Positions 37,815 through 46,808 are shown, counted from the first letter of the stretch. The stretch is DNA of 64,000 bases from Bifidobacterium angulatum DSM 20098 = JCM 7096 (GCF_001025155.1 NZ_AP012322.1:930001-994000); one strand, 5' to 3'. The notes: generated from the letters alone by a model not told the origin. A program made the numbers and translations.

Positions 37815-39241
37815 TGCAGACCGCAACCACTGCAGGCGCCATTGATATCGTCGCCTGGTTCGTCTACCTGTTCTCGGCCGTCATGTTCGTCGTCGGCCTA
37901 CATTTCATGAATTCCCCGAAGACCGCCCGCAAGGGTAACCGTCTGTCCGCATTCGGCATGGTCGTCGCCGTGATCATGGCCTTCGTTGTGCTGTTCGCCA
38001 AGGGATTCGTTAACGTCGTTGCCATTGTCGTGCTGGTGGCTGGCATTCTGATCGGCGCCATCGCCGGTGTGGTTTCCGCCAAGAAGGTCAAGATGACCGA
38101 CATGCCGCAGCTTGTCTCCGTGTTCAACACGGTGGGCGGTGGCGCCGCCGCGCTTGTCGCGCTCAACGACGTGCTCACCAAAGACGGCACCCCGGATCTT
38201 GTGGTGCTGATCACCGCCGGGCTCGGTATGCTCATCGGTTCCGTCACCTTCACTGGCTCGCTCATCGCCGCCGGTAAGCTTCAGGGCATCAAGTGGGTCA
38301 AGAAGCTGAGCATCCCGGGCAAGGGCGTATGGAATGTGCTGTTCGCGGTACTCGCCATCGCCTCCCTGGTCATGCTGTGCGTGCAGCCGCAGCAGCGCCT
38401 GCTGTGGTCGGTTCTGACCACCGTGTTCGCGCTGTGCTATGGTCTGGTCTTCGTCATTCCGATCGGCGGCGCCGATATGCCCGTCGTGATCTCCGTGCTG
38501 AATGCCTGCACGGGTACCGCGGTCGCCATGAGCGGTCTGGCCATCGATAACGTTGCCCTGATCGTCGCCGGTGCACTTGTCGGTTCCGCTGGCGTGACCC
38601 TGTCCATCCTCATGGCCCAGGCCATGAACCGTCCGCTGCTTTCCGTCCTTGCCGGCGGTTTCGGCGGCGGTTCCGGTTCCGCCGCCGCTGGCGACGGCCC
38701 TGAAGGCACCATGAAGGAGACCTCCGCCGACGATCTGGCGGTGCAGCTGGTCTACGCCGACAAGGTCATCTTCGTGCCGGGCTTCGGTTTGGCGCAGGCA
38801 CAGGCGCAGCGCGAACTGGCCGATCTGGGCGAACTGCTCAAGGGTCATGGCGTGGAGGTGTCCTACGCGATTCATCCGGTGGCAGGTCGTATGCCTGGCC
38901 ATATGAACGTGCTGCTCGCCGAGGCCAACGTGCCCTATGAGGAGCTGGTCGATCTCGATGAGATCAACCCGCAGTTCCCGCAGGCCAACGTGGCTTTGGT
39001 CGTCGGTGCGAACGATGTGACCAACCCTGCCGCCCGCAAACCGGGCACTCCGGTCTCCGGCATGCCGATCCTCGACGTCGACAAGGCGCAGAACGTGGTC
39101 GTCATGAAGCGTGGCCGCGGTACCGGTTATGCCGGCATCCAGAACGAGCTCTACTTCGAGGACAACACCCAGATGCTGTTTGGCGATGCGAAGAAGAGCC
39201 TGCAGGCCGTGATCGCAGCCGTCAAGGAGCTGCTGAACTGA
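37814..39241 (+). CDS. pntB: NAD(P) transhydrogenase subunit beta
   Basis: A 475-residue protein with about nine membrane helices (residues 12-280) and a C-terminal NADP(H)-binding domain (dIII): VIFVPGFGLAQAQAQ near 317, SYAIHPVAGRMPGHMNVLLAEANVPY and GANDVTNPAA. A Gly/Ser-rich linker near 280-300 joins them. The ATG at 37814 overlaps the pntAB stop; a GTG at 37811 is an alternative. The operon ends at the terminator at 39289. Confidence 0.95.
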   Translation: MQTATTAGAIDIVAWFVYLFSAVMFVVGLHFMNSPKTARKGNRLSAFGMVVAVIMAFVVLFAKGFVNVVAIVVLVAGILIGAIAGVVSAKKVKMTDMPQLVSVFNTVGGGAAALVALNDVLTKDGTPDLVVLITAGLGMLIGSVTFTGSLIAAGKLQGIKWVKKLSIPGKGVWNVLFAVLAIASLVMLCVQPQQRLLWSVLTTVFALCYGLVFVIPIGGADMPVVISVLNACTGTAVAMSGLAIDNVALIVAGALVGSAGVTLSILMAQAMNRPLLSVLAGGFGGGSGSAAAGDGPEGTMKETSADDLAVQLVYADKVIFVPGFGLAQAQAQRELADLGELLKGHGVEVSYAIHPVAGRMPGHMNVLLAEANVPYEELVDLDEINPQFPQANVALVVGANDVTNPAARKPGTPVSGMPILDVDKAQNVVVMKRGRGTGYAGIQNELYFEDNTQMLFGDAKKSLQAVIAAVKELLN

Positions 39242-39288
39242 TGGCGTAGACCATTAGTCGCAGGTCACCTTCCGGATGAATGATCTTC

Positions 39289-39323
39289 AGCCCCTTTCCC
39301 TTAGCGTTGGGAAAGGGGCTTTT
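39289..39323 (+). terminator. rho-independent terminator of the pnt operon
   Basis: AGCCCCTTTCCC and GGGAAAGGGGCT form a perfect 12-bp stem with an eight-base loop, followed by TTTT. Confidence 0.88.
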
Positions 39324-39473
39324 CCATATTCGCCCCAACGCCGCAAAGAGGATAACCGGTTAGTTTCCCGAATGCTGGACATGGCATATCTCCGGGTTGA
39401 CTCTACAACAATGGTAGGGTTTACCGTTCCTGGTGGAAGACGAAGATCCGAGTAGGAGGGCGACTGGCAAGCC

Positions 39474-40826
39474 ATGGAAAAGAATCTGACGACGGGCAAT
39501 GTCCTGAGAACCATCATTGTTTTTGCATTGCCGTACCTGTTGTCGTATTTTCTGCAGACGCTGTATGGTATGGCCGATCTGTTCATTGCCGGCCAGTTCA
39601 TCGGGGTCGACGGCATCACCGCTGTGGCGAACGGAAGCCAGGTACTGTACATGCTCACCGTGGTCATCGTGGGTCTGGCCATGGGGGCCACTGTCACCAT
39701 CGGCCGTGCGATCGGTGCGAACAGGCTTGACCGCGCGGCCAGAGCCATCGGCAATGTCATCACGCTGTTCGCGGGCATTGCACTTGTGCTGACGGTTGTT
39801 CTGCTGCTGAACGTGCGCAACATCGTCTCGCTTATCGGTGTACCTGAGGAAGCCGCTGAGGGAACCGTCCAATACCTGACCATTTGCTATATCGGCATTC
39901 CATTCATCGTCGCCTACAACATCATCAGCTCGGTGTTCCGCGGGCTGGGGGATTCGAAGAGCCCCATGTATTTCATCGCGGTCGCATGCCTGTGCAATAT
40001 CGCGTTCGACTACCTGTTCATGGGATGGCTGCACCTTGGCCCGTCCGGCGCGGCTCTGGGAACCACCCTGGCGCAGACCGTCAGCGTGATAGTGGCGTTG
40101 GCCGCGATTCGTTGCAGGCATACGGGCGTCAGACTCAGGCTCAGCGATCTTCGGTTCGATAAGGGAATATTGGGCAGCATACTCGGCGTCGGTGTGCCGA
40201 CCGCAGTGCAGGATGGCTGCATTCAGATCGCCTTCATCATCATCACGGTTATTGCCAACTATCGCGGGCTCGACGATGCGGCGGCGGTCGGTGTGGTCGA
40301 AAAGGTGATCAGTGCGCTGTTCCTCGTGCCATCGTCCATGCTGGCGACGGTATCCGCTGTTTCGGCGCAGAATATCGGCGCCGGTAAAACGCAACGCGCG
40401 ACGCAGACATTACGGTATGCCACGGCGATCACCGTTGCCTATGGTATTGCCGTATCGATTGTCGTGGAACTGACGGCAGGTTCCATAGTCGGCCTGTTCA
40501 CTACCGATGCCACGGTGATTGTGCTGGGAACCCAATATCTCCGCAGCTATATCGTCGACAGCATCTTCGCCGGCGTCCATTTCTGCTTCAGTGGGTTTTT
40601 CGCCGCATGCGGACGCTCCTACATCGGCTTCATCCACAATATCGTGGCCATCACCTTGGTACGTGTACCGGGGGCGTATCTGGCTTCCAAGCTGTTCCCG
40701 GATACGCTGTTGCCCATGGGCATTGCGGCTCCCGCGGGTTCGCTGCTTTCCGTGCTGATTTGCCTGGGCTTCTATGCGTGGCTCAAGCGTCGCGGCATAA
40801 TTGCCGTGAAGGGGACTGCGCTGTAA
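39474..40826 (+). CDS. MATE family efflux transporter
   Basis: A 450-residue protein with twelve membrane helices in two homologous halves. The N-terminal half shows YLLSYFLQTLYGMADLFIAG and IGVDGITAVANG, and the second half IGAGKTQRATQTLRYA, all typical of the NorM/MepA multidrug and toxin extrusion family. It probably exports cationic drugs or metabolites with Na+ or H+ antiport. The best ribosome site (TAGGAGGG) is about 14 bases from the ATG, which is long; the start is otherwise well placed against the family. Confidence 0.9.
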   Translation: MEKNLTTGNVLRTIIVFALPYLLSYFLQTLYGMADLFIAGQFIGVDGITAVANGSQVLYMLTVVIVGLAMGATVTIGRAIGANRLDRAARAIGNVITLFAGIALVLTVVLLLNVRNIVSLIGVPEEAAEGTVQYLTICYIGIPFIVAYNIISSVFRGLGDSKSPMYFIAVACLCNIAFDYLFMGWLHLGPSGAALGTTLAQTVSVIVALAAIRCRHTGVRLRLSDLRFDKGILGSILGVGVPTAVQDGCIQIAFIIITVIANYRGLDDAAAVGVVEKVISALFLVPSSMLATVSAVSAQNIGAGKTQRATQTLRYATAITVAYGIAVSIVVELTAGSIVGLFTTDATVIVLGTQYLRSYIVDSIFAGVHFCFSGFFAACGRSYIGFIHNIVAITLVRVPGAYLASKLFPDTLLPMGIAAPAGSLLSVLICLGFYAWLKRRGIIAVKGTAL

Positions 40827-40886
40827 TGGGCGGGCACAAGGGAACGGTTGGCGAATCACGCGGTGGCGGCAGATTATTCCGTATAG

Positions 40887-40988
40887 GCGAAGTCGACCGG
40901 TTTCTCCCGTGAGGTCACGCTGATCGACAACGGACTGACTTCGGATCCGCGCCAGTTCGTCACCGAAATCGGCATCCCGGTCCGGTAG
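40887..40988 (+). pseudogene. possible C-terminal gene remnant
   Basis: About 33 codons in frame read like the end of a conserved protein (EVTLIDNGLTSDPRQF, then GIPVR and a stop), with a bifidobacterial codon pattern. An in-frame TAG at 40884 separates it from RLANHAVAADYSV upstream. I do not recognise the parent family. It could equally be chance. Confidence 0.25.
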
Positions 40989-41140
40989 CTGTAGCCATAC
41001 AGGCCATCTTGGAACCAGGATGCCGCTTATTTGACCGCTCGGGCGTATTCTGCTCGGCGCTATGTGGTGGTCTCTTTGCGGTTCCGTCTTCGAACAGCCG
41101 ACGATTGGTGCCGTCACGCCTTTGGCCCAATGCCGCACAA

Positions 41141-41177
41141 CACGTCTTTCCATGTGTTTTATGCATGGAAAGACGTG
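41141..41177. promoter_or_regulatory. palindrome upstream of cupin gene, shared with 3920-3944
   Basis: Perfect 14-bp arms (CACGTCTTTCCATG and CATGGAAAGACGTG) flank nine bases. The core TTTCCATG-N9-CATGGAAA, including the same outer loop bases, recurs before the CMD gene. It ends 85 bases before the cupin start. Confidence 0.5.
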
Positions 41178-41262
41178 CTGTGTATTCATTGGACATTCCT
41201 TTTGCATAAGCGTTGAATAGGTGCCATATATTCAAGAAGGCATGGGAAAGGACGAATCGACC

Positions 41263-41670
41263 ATGGAGAATCCGAGCGCGTTCCCGATGGGGGAGCCGAA
41301 CGATGGCTTTGCACAGTACTTTGTCGGGCAGAGCTATCTCGCCCCGGTGCTTGAATCGCCGCAGATCGCCATCCACAACGTGACATTCGAGCCGGGATGC
41401 CGCAATAACTGGCATATCCATCACCATGCGGCACAGGTGCTCATCGCTGTTGGCGGGCGCGGCTATTACCAGATCGAAGGACAGGAGCCCAAGGAGCTTA
41501 AGGCAGGTCAGGCCGTCTGCATTCCCGCCGATACGAAGCATTGGCACGGTGCCGCCCCCGATGAGGCGTTCTCGCATCTGGCGTTTATGGTGCCGGTGGG
41601 TGATCCGTCGCTGATGGGCAATGAATGGCTTGAGCCAGTGGACGCCGAAGCCTACGGCAAGCTCGACTGA
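41263..41670 (+). CDS. cupin domain protein
   Basis: A 135-residue single-domain cupin. The first motif is NNWHIHHHAAQVLIAVGGRG and the second PADTKHWHGAAPDEAFSHLAF, together giving several His ligands for one metal ion. Related proteins stand beside CMD-family proteins and short dehydrogenases and have unknown enzymatic roles. GAAAGGA lies ten bases before the ATG at 41263; earlier in-frame GTG and ATG codons have poorer spacing. The shared palindrome suggests joint control with the CMD gene at 4078. The downstream TetR gene may also regulate it. Confidence 0.85.
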   Translation: MENPSAFPMGEPNDGFAQYFVGQSYLAPVLESPQIAIHNVTFEPGCRNNWHIHHHAAQVLIAVGGRGYYQIEGQEPKELKAGQAVCIPADTKHWHGAAPDEAFSHLAFMVPVGDPSLMGNEWLEPVDAEAYGKLD

Positions 41671-41694
41671 ATAGCGGTTTTCCGGATTGTGCAC

Positions 41695-41733
41695 AACGCC
41701 ATGCCCGAAATGGGCGTGGCGTTCCTTCGTTTT
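41695..41733 (+). terminator. terminator after the cupin gene
   Basis: AACGCCATGCCC pairs with GGGCGTGGCGTT (one T-G pair) across a five-base loop, followed by CCTTCGTTTT. Confidence 0.6.
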
Positions 41734-41802
41734 ACGGTATGTCGATGTATTGGCGCTTATTATCATGTGTATTGCTAACGGGTTTTAGCCAAGGAGGGTG
41801 TC

Positions 41803-42429
41803 ATGAGAAGAAGCGATACACGCCAGAGGATTATCGAAGAGTCGCTGCATCTGTTTGCCTCCAATGGATACGATGCGGTCAGTGTTTCGCAGATCGCGCA
41901 GGCGGTAGGTATCAAGGCGCCCTCACTGTACAAGCATTTTGCCAGCAAACGCGCCATATTCGAAGCGATTGTGGACTATATGCATCGCATCGATGTCAAG
42001 CATTCGCAAGAGGCGGAAGTGCCGGAACGGGACGTCGATGCGGACGATGGCCCGCATGATGCCGTCGATCCGAAGAAATTACGCGTATACATGGTCGAAC
42101 AGTTCCGCTACTGGACGGAGGATGATCTGGCCCGCGATTACCGGCGTATGCTGACGGTCGAACAGTACACGTCCGCCGAAGGCATGGCCATGTATCAGAA
42201 AGTGCTGGGCAGCGGCCCGGTCGCGTATATCGAGGATATGATCGGCGTGATGCTTGACGAGGGGACTATGCGTGGCGATGATCCGAAGCGTATGGCGATC
42301 GAATTATATGCGCCTTTCTTCCTGCTGCTCAGCGCCGCGGATGCCGTTGCGAGCAATCAGGCGCGTCGCCGGGTGCTAGACGTTTTCGCGAATGGTGTGG
42401 ACGCCTTCATGGACCGATATCGGGCGTAA
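41803..42429 (+). CDS. TetR/AcrR family transcriptional regulator
   Basis: A 208-residue regulator with the N-terminal HTH (RQRIIEESLHLFASNGYDAVSVSQIAQAVGIKAPSLYKHFASK, residues 7-50) and an all-helical ligand-binding C-terminal domain. AAGGAGGG precedes the ATG. It lies between the cupin gene and the fluoride exporters. Likely targets are its neighbours, such as the cupin or the MATE transporter, but no matching operator is visible. Confidence 0.88.
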   Translation: MRRSDTRQRIIEESLHLFASNGYDAVSVSQIAQAVGIKAPSLYKHFASKRAIFEAIVDYMHRIDVKHSQEAEVPERDVDADDGPHDAVDPKKLRVYMVEQFRYWTEDDLARDYRRMLTVEQYTSAEGMAMYQKVLGSGPVAYIEDMIGVMLDEGTMRGDDPKRMAIELYAPFFLLLSAADAVASNQARRRVLDVFANGVDAFMDRYRA

Positions 42430-42495
42430 TCGGAAACGGTATTGTTCGCATGCCGGTCAAGGAGCATGGAACATGCCGCGGCGGTGAATACACTT

Positions 42496-42572
42496 ACCGG
42501 TGGCGATGGGACTCGCCTGGGGCCTGCAAGGATTCCCGAACCGCAATTCCGCTGATGGTTCCTATTGACGCG
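42496..42572 (+). promoter_or_regulatory. fluoride riboswitch (crcB motif)
   Basis: The core features of the fluoride aptamer are present in order: GGCGATGGGACTCGCC as stem one with the conserved GAUG, then AACCGC, then CCGCTGATGGTTCCTAT with the invariant GCTGATG and UCCUA. GGGA in the first loop and TTCC downstream can form the pseudoknot. It lies about 95 bases before the first crcB gene, so fluoride should turn on the exporter genes. The GC-rich segment after it is the likely expression platform. Confidence 0.85.
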
Positions 42573-42665
42573 TGGGTGTGTGGTATCGCATGCGTTCGGC
42601 GGATGCGGTGCCGCCGTTGACGCCGGTCGACATGTTTGCGGCACCCCGCCGAAAAGAGGGTAAAT

Positions 42666-43097
42666 ATGGCACGACAACCTATTGTTCGTCTTGATCTCAT
42701 ATGCGTGGCGTTCCTAGGGGGGTGCGTCGGTACGGCGCTGCGATACGCGCTTTCCGCGATTCCGGAGTCCGGAACGTTCCACATCGGCACGTTTGCCGCC
42801 AATATGCTGGCATGCCTCTGCTACGCGGCATTATCCGCGTGGCTGGGCGGCACGCGTAAGATCGCCGGTCGTGCGAAGGAGTACGTGAACCGGGGGTTTG
42901 GCATGGGCATGTGCGGCGGGCTGTCCACCATGTCCACGCTTGCCCTGGAGGAATTCATGCTGATGCGTGACGGCAGCATCGCGGGAAGTGCGGTGTATTG
43001 CTGCGCGACATTCGTCGTCGGCTTCGCGCTGGCGTATGCCGGGGCCACCATCGGCGATCATATCGCCTCCGCCGAGCATAAGGGGGCGAACCGATGA
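42666..43097 (+). CDS. crcB: fluoride ion channel CrcB/Fluc, first subunit
   Basis: A 143-residue protein with four membrane helices and the motifs GGCVGTALRYALS, FAANMLAC and GMCGGLSTMSTLALEE. Fluc proteins export fluoride as dual-topology dimers. Paired genes as here encode heterodimers with opposite insertion. The start at 42666 follows GAGGGT; an upstream extension was rejected because it would run through the riboswitch platform. It overlaps the next crcB by four bases (ATGA). Confidence 0.93.
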   Translation: MARQPIVRLDLICVAFLGGCVGTALRYALSAIPESGTFHIGTFAANMLACLCYAALSAWLGGTRKIAGRAKEYVNRGFGMGMCGGLSTMSTLALEEFMLMRDGSIAGSAVYCCATFVVGFALAYAGATIGDHIASAEHKGANR

Positions 43098-43465
43098 ACG
43101 TGATTATTCCCATGCTGGTCTGCCTGTGCGGCGGTCTCGGCGCCAGTGCGCGGTACGTCTGCGATTCTTATATCAAGGCCGCGTGGTGCAAGGACTTCCC
43201 GATGTCCACGTTCGTCATCAACGTCGTGGCAGGTCTGCTGGCGGGAATCGTAGCCGGATTGTATGTGCATTCGACCATATCGGGTTCGGCACGCCTGCTG
43301 TTGGCGACGGGATTCCTCGGTGGTTTCTCCACGTTCTCGACCATGATGAACGAGTCCGTCACAGCATTGCGTGCCGGGAAATCAGCTGTGTTCGCCGGAT
43401 ACATGGCAGTGTCGATAATCGTTCCTGTAACGGCTGTGGCGTTTGGATACTGGATCGTCCCCTGA
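43094..43465 (+). CDS. crcB: fluoride ion channel CrcB/Fluc, second subunit
   Basis: A 123-residue four-helix protein with CGGLGASARYVCDS, TFVINVVAG and GFLGGFSTFSTMMNE, the Asn and Phe motifs lining the fluoride pore. It overlaps crcB copy one (ATGA) and shares its riboswitch control. Its shorter termini and different charge distribution fit an oppositely inserted partner. Confidence 0.93.
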   Translation: MNVIIPMLVCLCGGLGASARYVCDSYIKAAWCKDFPMSTFVINVVAGLLAGIVAGLYVHSTISGSARLLLATGFLGGFSTFSTMMNESVTALRAGKSAVFAGYMAVSIIVPVTAVAFGYWIVP

Positions 43466-43505
43466 ACGGCATCTGCGGAAGAGACAAGAGACGGAGGCGA
43501 TTGTA

Positions 43506-44060
43506 TTGCAGATGACGCATGTGGAGCATGGATTCGGGCCGGTATGGGATGACAAGTCCCAAGTGCTGGTGCTCGGATCCATGCCCAGTCCGAAGTCCCG
43601 TGAGATGAGGTTCTATTACGGCCACAAGCGCAATCGGTTCTGGCCGGTTATGGCAGCGGTGTTTCATGATGACACCTGCCTGTGCGAGGGGATGGACGCC
43701 GAATCGACGGTGGCCGAACGCAGGGATTTCGCATTGCGGCATCATATGGCGTTATGGGATGTGATCGCGTCCTGCGATATCGCCGGTGCCAGCGATGCCT
43801 CCATCCGCAATGTCGTCGCCAACGATCTTGCCCCGCTCATCGGCGCTTCGCATATCGACCATATATTCACCACCGGCGCTAAAGCTGCTCAGCTGTATCG
43901 CAGACTGTGCGTTCCGGCGCTTGCACGCTCTGGCTGCAGGCGGCCTGCCATGACCCAGCTTCCGTCTACGAGTCCGGCCAATGCCGGCATGAGACTGTCC
44001 GATCTGATCGATGCCTATACGGTCGTGGCACAGGCCGCCGGTGGGTCTTCGGCAGATTGA
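43506..44060 (+). CDS. UDG-superfamily DNA glycosylase (DNA-deoxyinosine glycosylase type)
   Basis: A 184-residue protein. VLVLGSMPSPKSREMRFYYG and RNRFWPVM match the small uracil-DNA-glycosylase-like family that removes deaminated bases such as hypoxanthine; LWDVIASCDIAGASDASI and FTTGAKAAQLYRR follow. TTG at 43506 is chosen because GGAGG lies eight bases upstream; ATG at 43512 is the alternative. It follows crcB closely but is not functionally related. Stop is followed by the convergent PucR-type gene. Confidence 0.85.
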   Translation: MQMTHVEHGFGPVWDDKSQVLVLGSMPSPKSREMRFYYGHKRNRFWPVMAAVFHDDTCLCEGMDAESTVAERRDFALRHHMALWDVIASCDIAGASDASIRNVVANDLAPLIGASHIDHIFTTGAKAAQLYRRLCVPALARSGCRRPAMTQLPSTSPANAGMRLSDLIDAYTVVAQAAGGSSAD

Positions 44061-44081
44061 CGGGCGGCCGCGGTTGTTGTG

Positions 44082-45245
44082 TCACATCATGTCCATAAGC
44101 ATGTAGCCCAGCATGATTTGCAGCCGGTCATCCAGGCTTGACAGATCCATGCATAGGATCTGACCGGCTTTGGCGATTTTGTAATTCACGGTATTGCGGT
44201 GGACGAACAGGTTCTCCGCGGTGTCCTTGACGCTGCCGTTATGATCGAGATAGCTGCGCAGCACGTCGGTGAGATCGGAATCGTTCTCCCGGTCGTATTC
44301 GACGAGCGGTCCCAGCACCTGCCTGTAGTATTCCTGCGATATTTCGGGGTCTTCCACACCGAGCAGCACACGGTACGCGCCCAGATCGTCGAAGAAGTTG
44401 ATTCGATCGTTCAGCTTGCCGCGTGCATGTAATTTGAGGATGGATTCGGCTTGTCGGTGGCTTTTGCAGATGCATCGGATGCTTTGCGTCAATTTGCCGA
44501 CGCCGATGGAAGCGGTCTCCGGCCCGCGTAACGCGCGTTGCACGACATCCAGTACGCCTTGCCCGACATTGCGTAGCTCTTCGGGGTTCTCGCAATGCAC
44601 GACGGCGACGATCTGCTCCCATTCGCCATATGTCGCACTGAATCGAATGCGTTTGCGCAGATACTTTTTGATGGTCTCATTGACCATGTCAATGCGACGA
44701 TAGGGGTCTTCGACGAAATCGTCGATTCTGACGACAATGACGGCATACCGCCATTCGATTTCGAAATGGAACTCGGAGAGCGCGGAAATGTACAGTTCCT
44801 GCCGTTCGGGAAACGAGACGGCGTTTCTGAAGGCTTCGCCGATCATGCGGTCGTGGGTCTCCTCGTCGATAAGGCGACGGCATAGCGGGCGCACGATGCT
44901 TTCGAAGGGAACGTCGCGGGGGATGGCGAATAGGGGGAAGGCGTGCTCCTCGCAGAACGTCGTTACCGTTTCGGGGATTTCGGCGATGTAATGACCTGTG
45001 TCTATGGCCACTCCGGCTACGCCTTTCGCGTAGAGGGCCCTTACGTAGGAAAGCAGGTCCGCGTCGTCGTGCAGCGCTACACCGGTGGTGAGGATCAGCT
45101 CGTCGCCGCCAAGATAGTCACTCAGCATGGTGGACTCCAGCACATGCACCCAAGTGATCCGGTGTGACAATCCATCGCTTCCGGCCAGCAGTTCGAGCCC
45201 TGTCTCGGGGCAGTCACCAAGAAGCTCCTGCAGTTCCAATGCCAT
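44082..45245 (-). CDS. PucR family transcriptional regulator
   Basis: A 387-residue regulator. The N-terminal PucR-like domain (about 1-125, with LAGSDGLSHRITWVHVLES and GGDELILTTGVAL) probably senses a ligand; the C-terminal HTH_30 domain (LRSYLDHNGSVKDTAENLFV, then HRNTVNYKIAKAGQIL) binds DNA. The ATG at 45245 follows AGGAG; a 29-codon upstream extension lacks one. It is divergent from the aminotransferase operon across 299 bp, so it is the likely activator of that operon. Relatives control purine, proline and GABA catabolism. Confidence 0.88.
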   Translation of the reverse strand: MALELQELLGDCPETGLELLAGSDGLSHRITWVHVLESTMLSDYLGGDELILTTGVALHDDADLLSYVRALYAKGVAGVAIDTGHYIAEIPETVTTFCEEHAFPLFAIPRDVPFESIVRPLCRRLIDEETHDRMIGEAFRNAVSFPERQELYISALSEFHFEIEWRYAVIVVRIDDFVEDPYRRIDMVNETIKKYLRKRIRFSATYGEWEQIVAVVHCENPEELRNVGQGVLDVVQRALRGPETASIGVGKLTQSIRCICKSHRQAESILKLHARGKLNDRINFFDDLGAYRVLLGVEDPEISQEYYRQVLGPLVEYDRENDSDLTDVLRSYLDHNGSVKDTAENLFVHRNTVNYKIAKAGQILCMDLSSLDDRLQIMLGYMLMDMM

Positions 45246-45544
45246 GTGTAATCTCCTGGAAACATTGATGTAACGACGTTTTCGGTGTTGTTGCGCACTG
45301 TGGCGGCTATACAAACAGCGTATCGGCGGCAATATGCGGTTTGTCGCCTTGGTTCATATATCGGTATGGGAAAGTGTGCTACTTCGGCAACGCGAATTGT
45401 GCTCGGGCACATTTGTTTTTGGGTCGAGACGGCTGGAAGAACAATTCAAAAGCAAAGATACTGAAGTCAGTTCAAGCCGAACAAGCCAGCTGAACAGACC
45501 GTGGTTCACGGCCTACGCCATAGCATCGCAAGGAGGACAGCATC
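45246..45544. promoter_or_regulatory. divergent regulatory region of the omega-amino acid locus
   Basis: This 299-bp gap holds the promoters of the PucR gene and the aminotransferase operon. A short palindrome TGTGC-TCGG-GCACA is at 45398-45411. I see no longer repeat or RNA element. Confidence 0.4.
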
Positions 45545-46762
45545 ATGAAGCTGCAGGATACCGGACTGACGTTCGAAGACATCAAGGGCAAGGTCAACAA
45601 GTACATGATCGAGACCTATGAGCGTTTCGATTTTCTGGCGGACCATGCCAAAGGCGTCTACATGTACGACGAGAACAACACCCCGTATCTTGATTTCTAC
45701 GCAGGCATCGCGGTCAATGCGGTCGGCAACTGCAATGAGAAGGTCGTCAAGGCGGTGCAGGATCAAGCCGCCACGCTGATGCAGACCTTCAATTACCCAT
45801 ACACCGTTCCGCAGGCGCTGCTCGCCGAGAAGATCTGCACGGCCATCGGCATGGACAAGATCTTCTATCAGAATTCCGGTACCGAGGCCAATGAAGCCAT
45901 GATCAAGATGGCCCGTAAATACGGTGTGGAAAAGTACGGCCCGGAAAAGTACCATATCGTCACCGCCCGTGAATCCTTCCACGGCCGCACCTTCGGTGCC
46001 ATGTCCGCAACCGGCCAGCCTGACAATGCATGCCAGATCGGCTTCGGGCCGATGACCGAAGGCTTCTCCTATGCGCCGTTCAACGATCTTGAGGCATTCA
46101 AGGCGGCATGTACCGAGAACACCATCGGCATCATGGTCGAGCCGGTGCAGGGCGAAGGCGGCGTGCACCCCGCAACCCAGGAATTCCTGCAGGGTCTGCG
46201 CGAGTTCTGCGACGAAAAAGGCATCCTGCTGCTGCTCGATGAAGTGCAATCCGGTTGGGGCCGTACCGGCGCGCTCATGTCCTACATGAACTATGGCATC
46301 AAGCCCGATATCGTCTCCATGGCCAAGGCCATGGGCGGCGGCATGCCGATCGGCGCCATCTGCGCCACCGAAGAGGTGTCCAAGGCGTTCACCATGGGAT
46401 CGCACGGCACCACCTTCGGAGGCCACCCGGTCTGCTGCGCAGCCTCGCTCGCCGCCGTCACCGAAATCATCGACCGCGACCTGCCGGGCAATGCCAAGAA
46501 GGTCGGCGCATACTTCATCGACAAGCTTTCCAAGCTGCCTCACGTCAAGGAGGCCCGTGGCCAGGGCCTGTTCGTCGGCGTCGAATTCGACGGCACTATC
46601 AACGCCGTCGATGTCAAGCACGGCTGCTTCGACCGCAAGCTGCTGATCACCGCCATCGGCAAGGATGTCATCCGCATGGTTCCGCCGCTGATCATCACCG
46701 AAGAGGACGTGGACAAGGCCGTCGCCATCATCGCCGACACGATCGACTCCCTCTCCAAGTGA
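45545..46762 (+). CDS. class III aminotransferase (4-aminobutyrate/omega-amino acid type)
   Basis: A 405-residue PLP enzyme. YQNSGTEANEAMIKMARKYG, ESFHGRTFGAMSATGQ, MVEPVQGEGG and LLLDEVQSGWGRTG are class III motifs, and Lys261 in IVSMAKAMGGGMPIG is the PLP lysine. It could act on GABA, beta-alanine, putrescine products or acetylornithine. The context (amino acid permease fused to a semialdehyde-type reductase, PucR regulator) favours an omega-amino acid over arginine synthesis. AAGGAGGACAGC precedes the ATG. It is first in a three-gene operon. Confidence 0.9.
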   Translation: MKLQDTGLTFEDIKGKVNKYMIETYERFDFLADHAKGVYMYDENNTPYLDFYAGIAVNAVGNCNEKVVKAVQDQAATLMQTFNYPYTVPQALLAEKICTAIGMDKIFYQNSGTEANEAMIKMARKYGVEKYGPEKYHIVTARESFHGRTFGAMSATGQPDNACQIGFGPMTEGFSYAPFNDLEAFKAACTENTIGIMVEPVQGEGGVHPATQEFLQGLREFCDEKGILLLLDEVQSGWGRTGALMSYMNYGIKPDIVSMAKAMGGGMPIGAICATEEVSKAFTMGSHGTTFGGHPVCCAASLAAVTEIIDRDLPGNAKKVGAYFIDKLSKLPHVKEARGQGLFVGVEFDGTINAVDVKHGCFDRKLLITAIGKDVIRMVPPLIITEEDVDKAVAIIADTIDSLSK

Positions 46763-46808
46763 ACTCCGGCCCGACCGGAGGTGCACAGCGCATAAAAGGC
46801 GGAACGAT

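Larger units (their letters stand above)
40827..41262. other. 436-bp intergenic region with a possible gene remnant and a palindrome
   Basis: The first part contains an open stretch (40887-40988) with codon use like a real gene, reading LIDNGLTSDPRQFVTEIGIP near its end, preceded in frame by a stop at 40884. The central 150 bases hold nothing I can identify. A palindrome lies at 41141-41177. No promoter is obvious. Confidence 0.5.
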
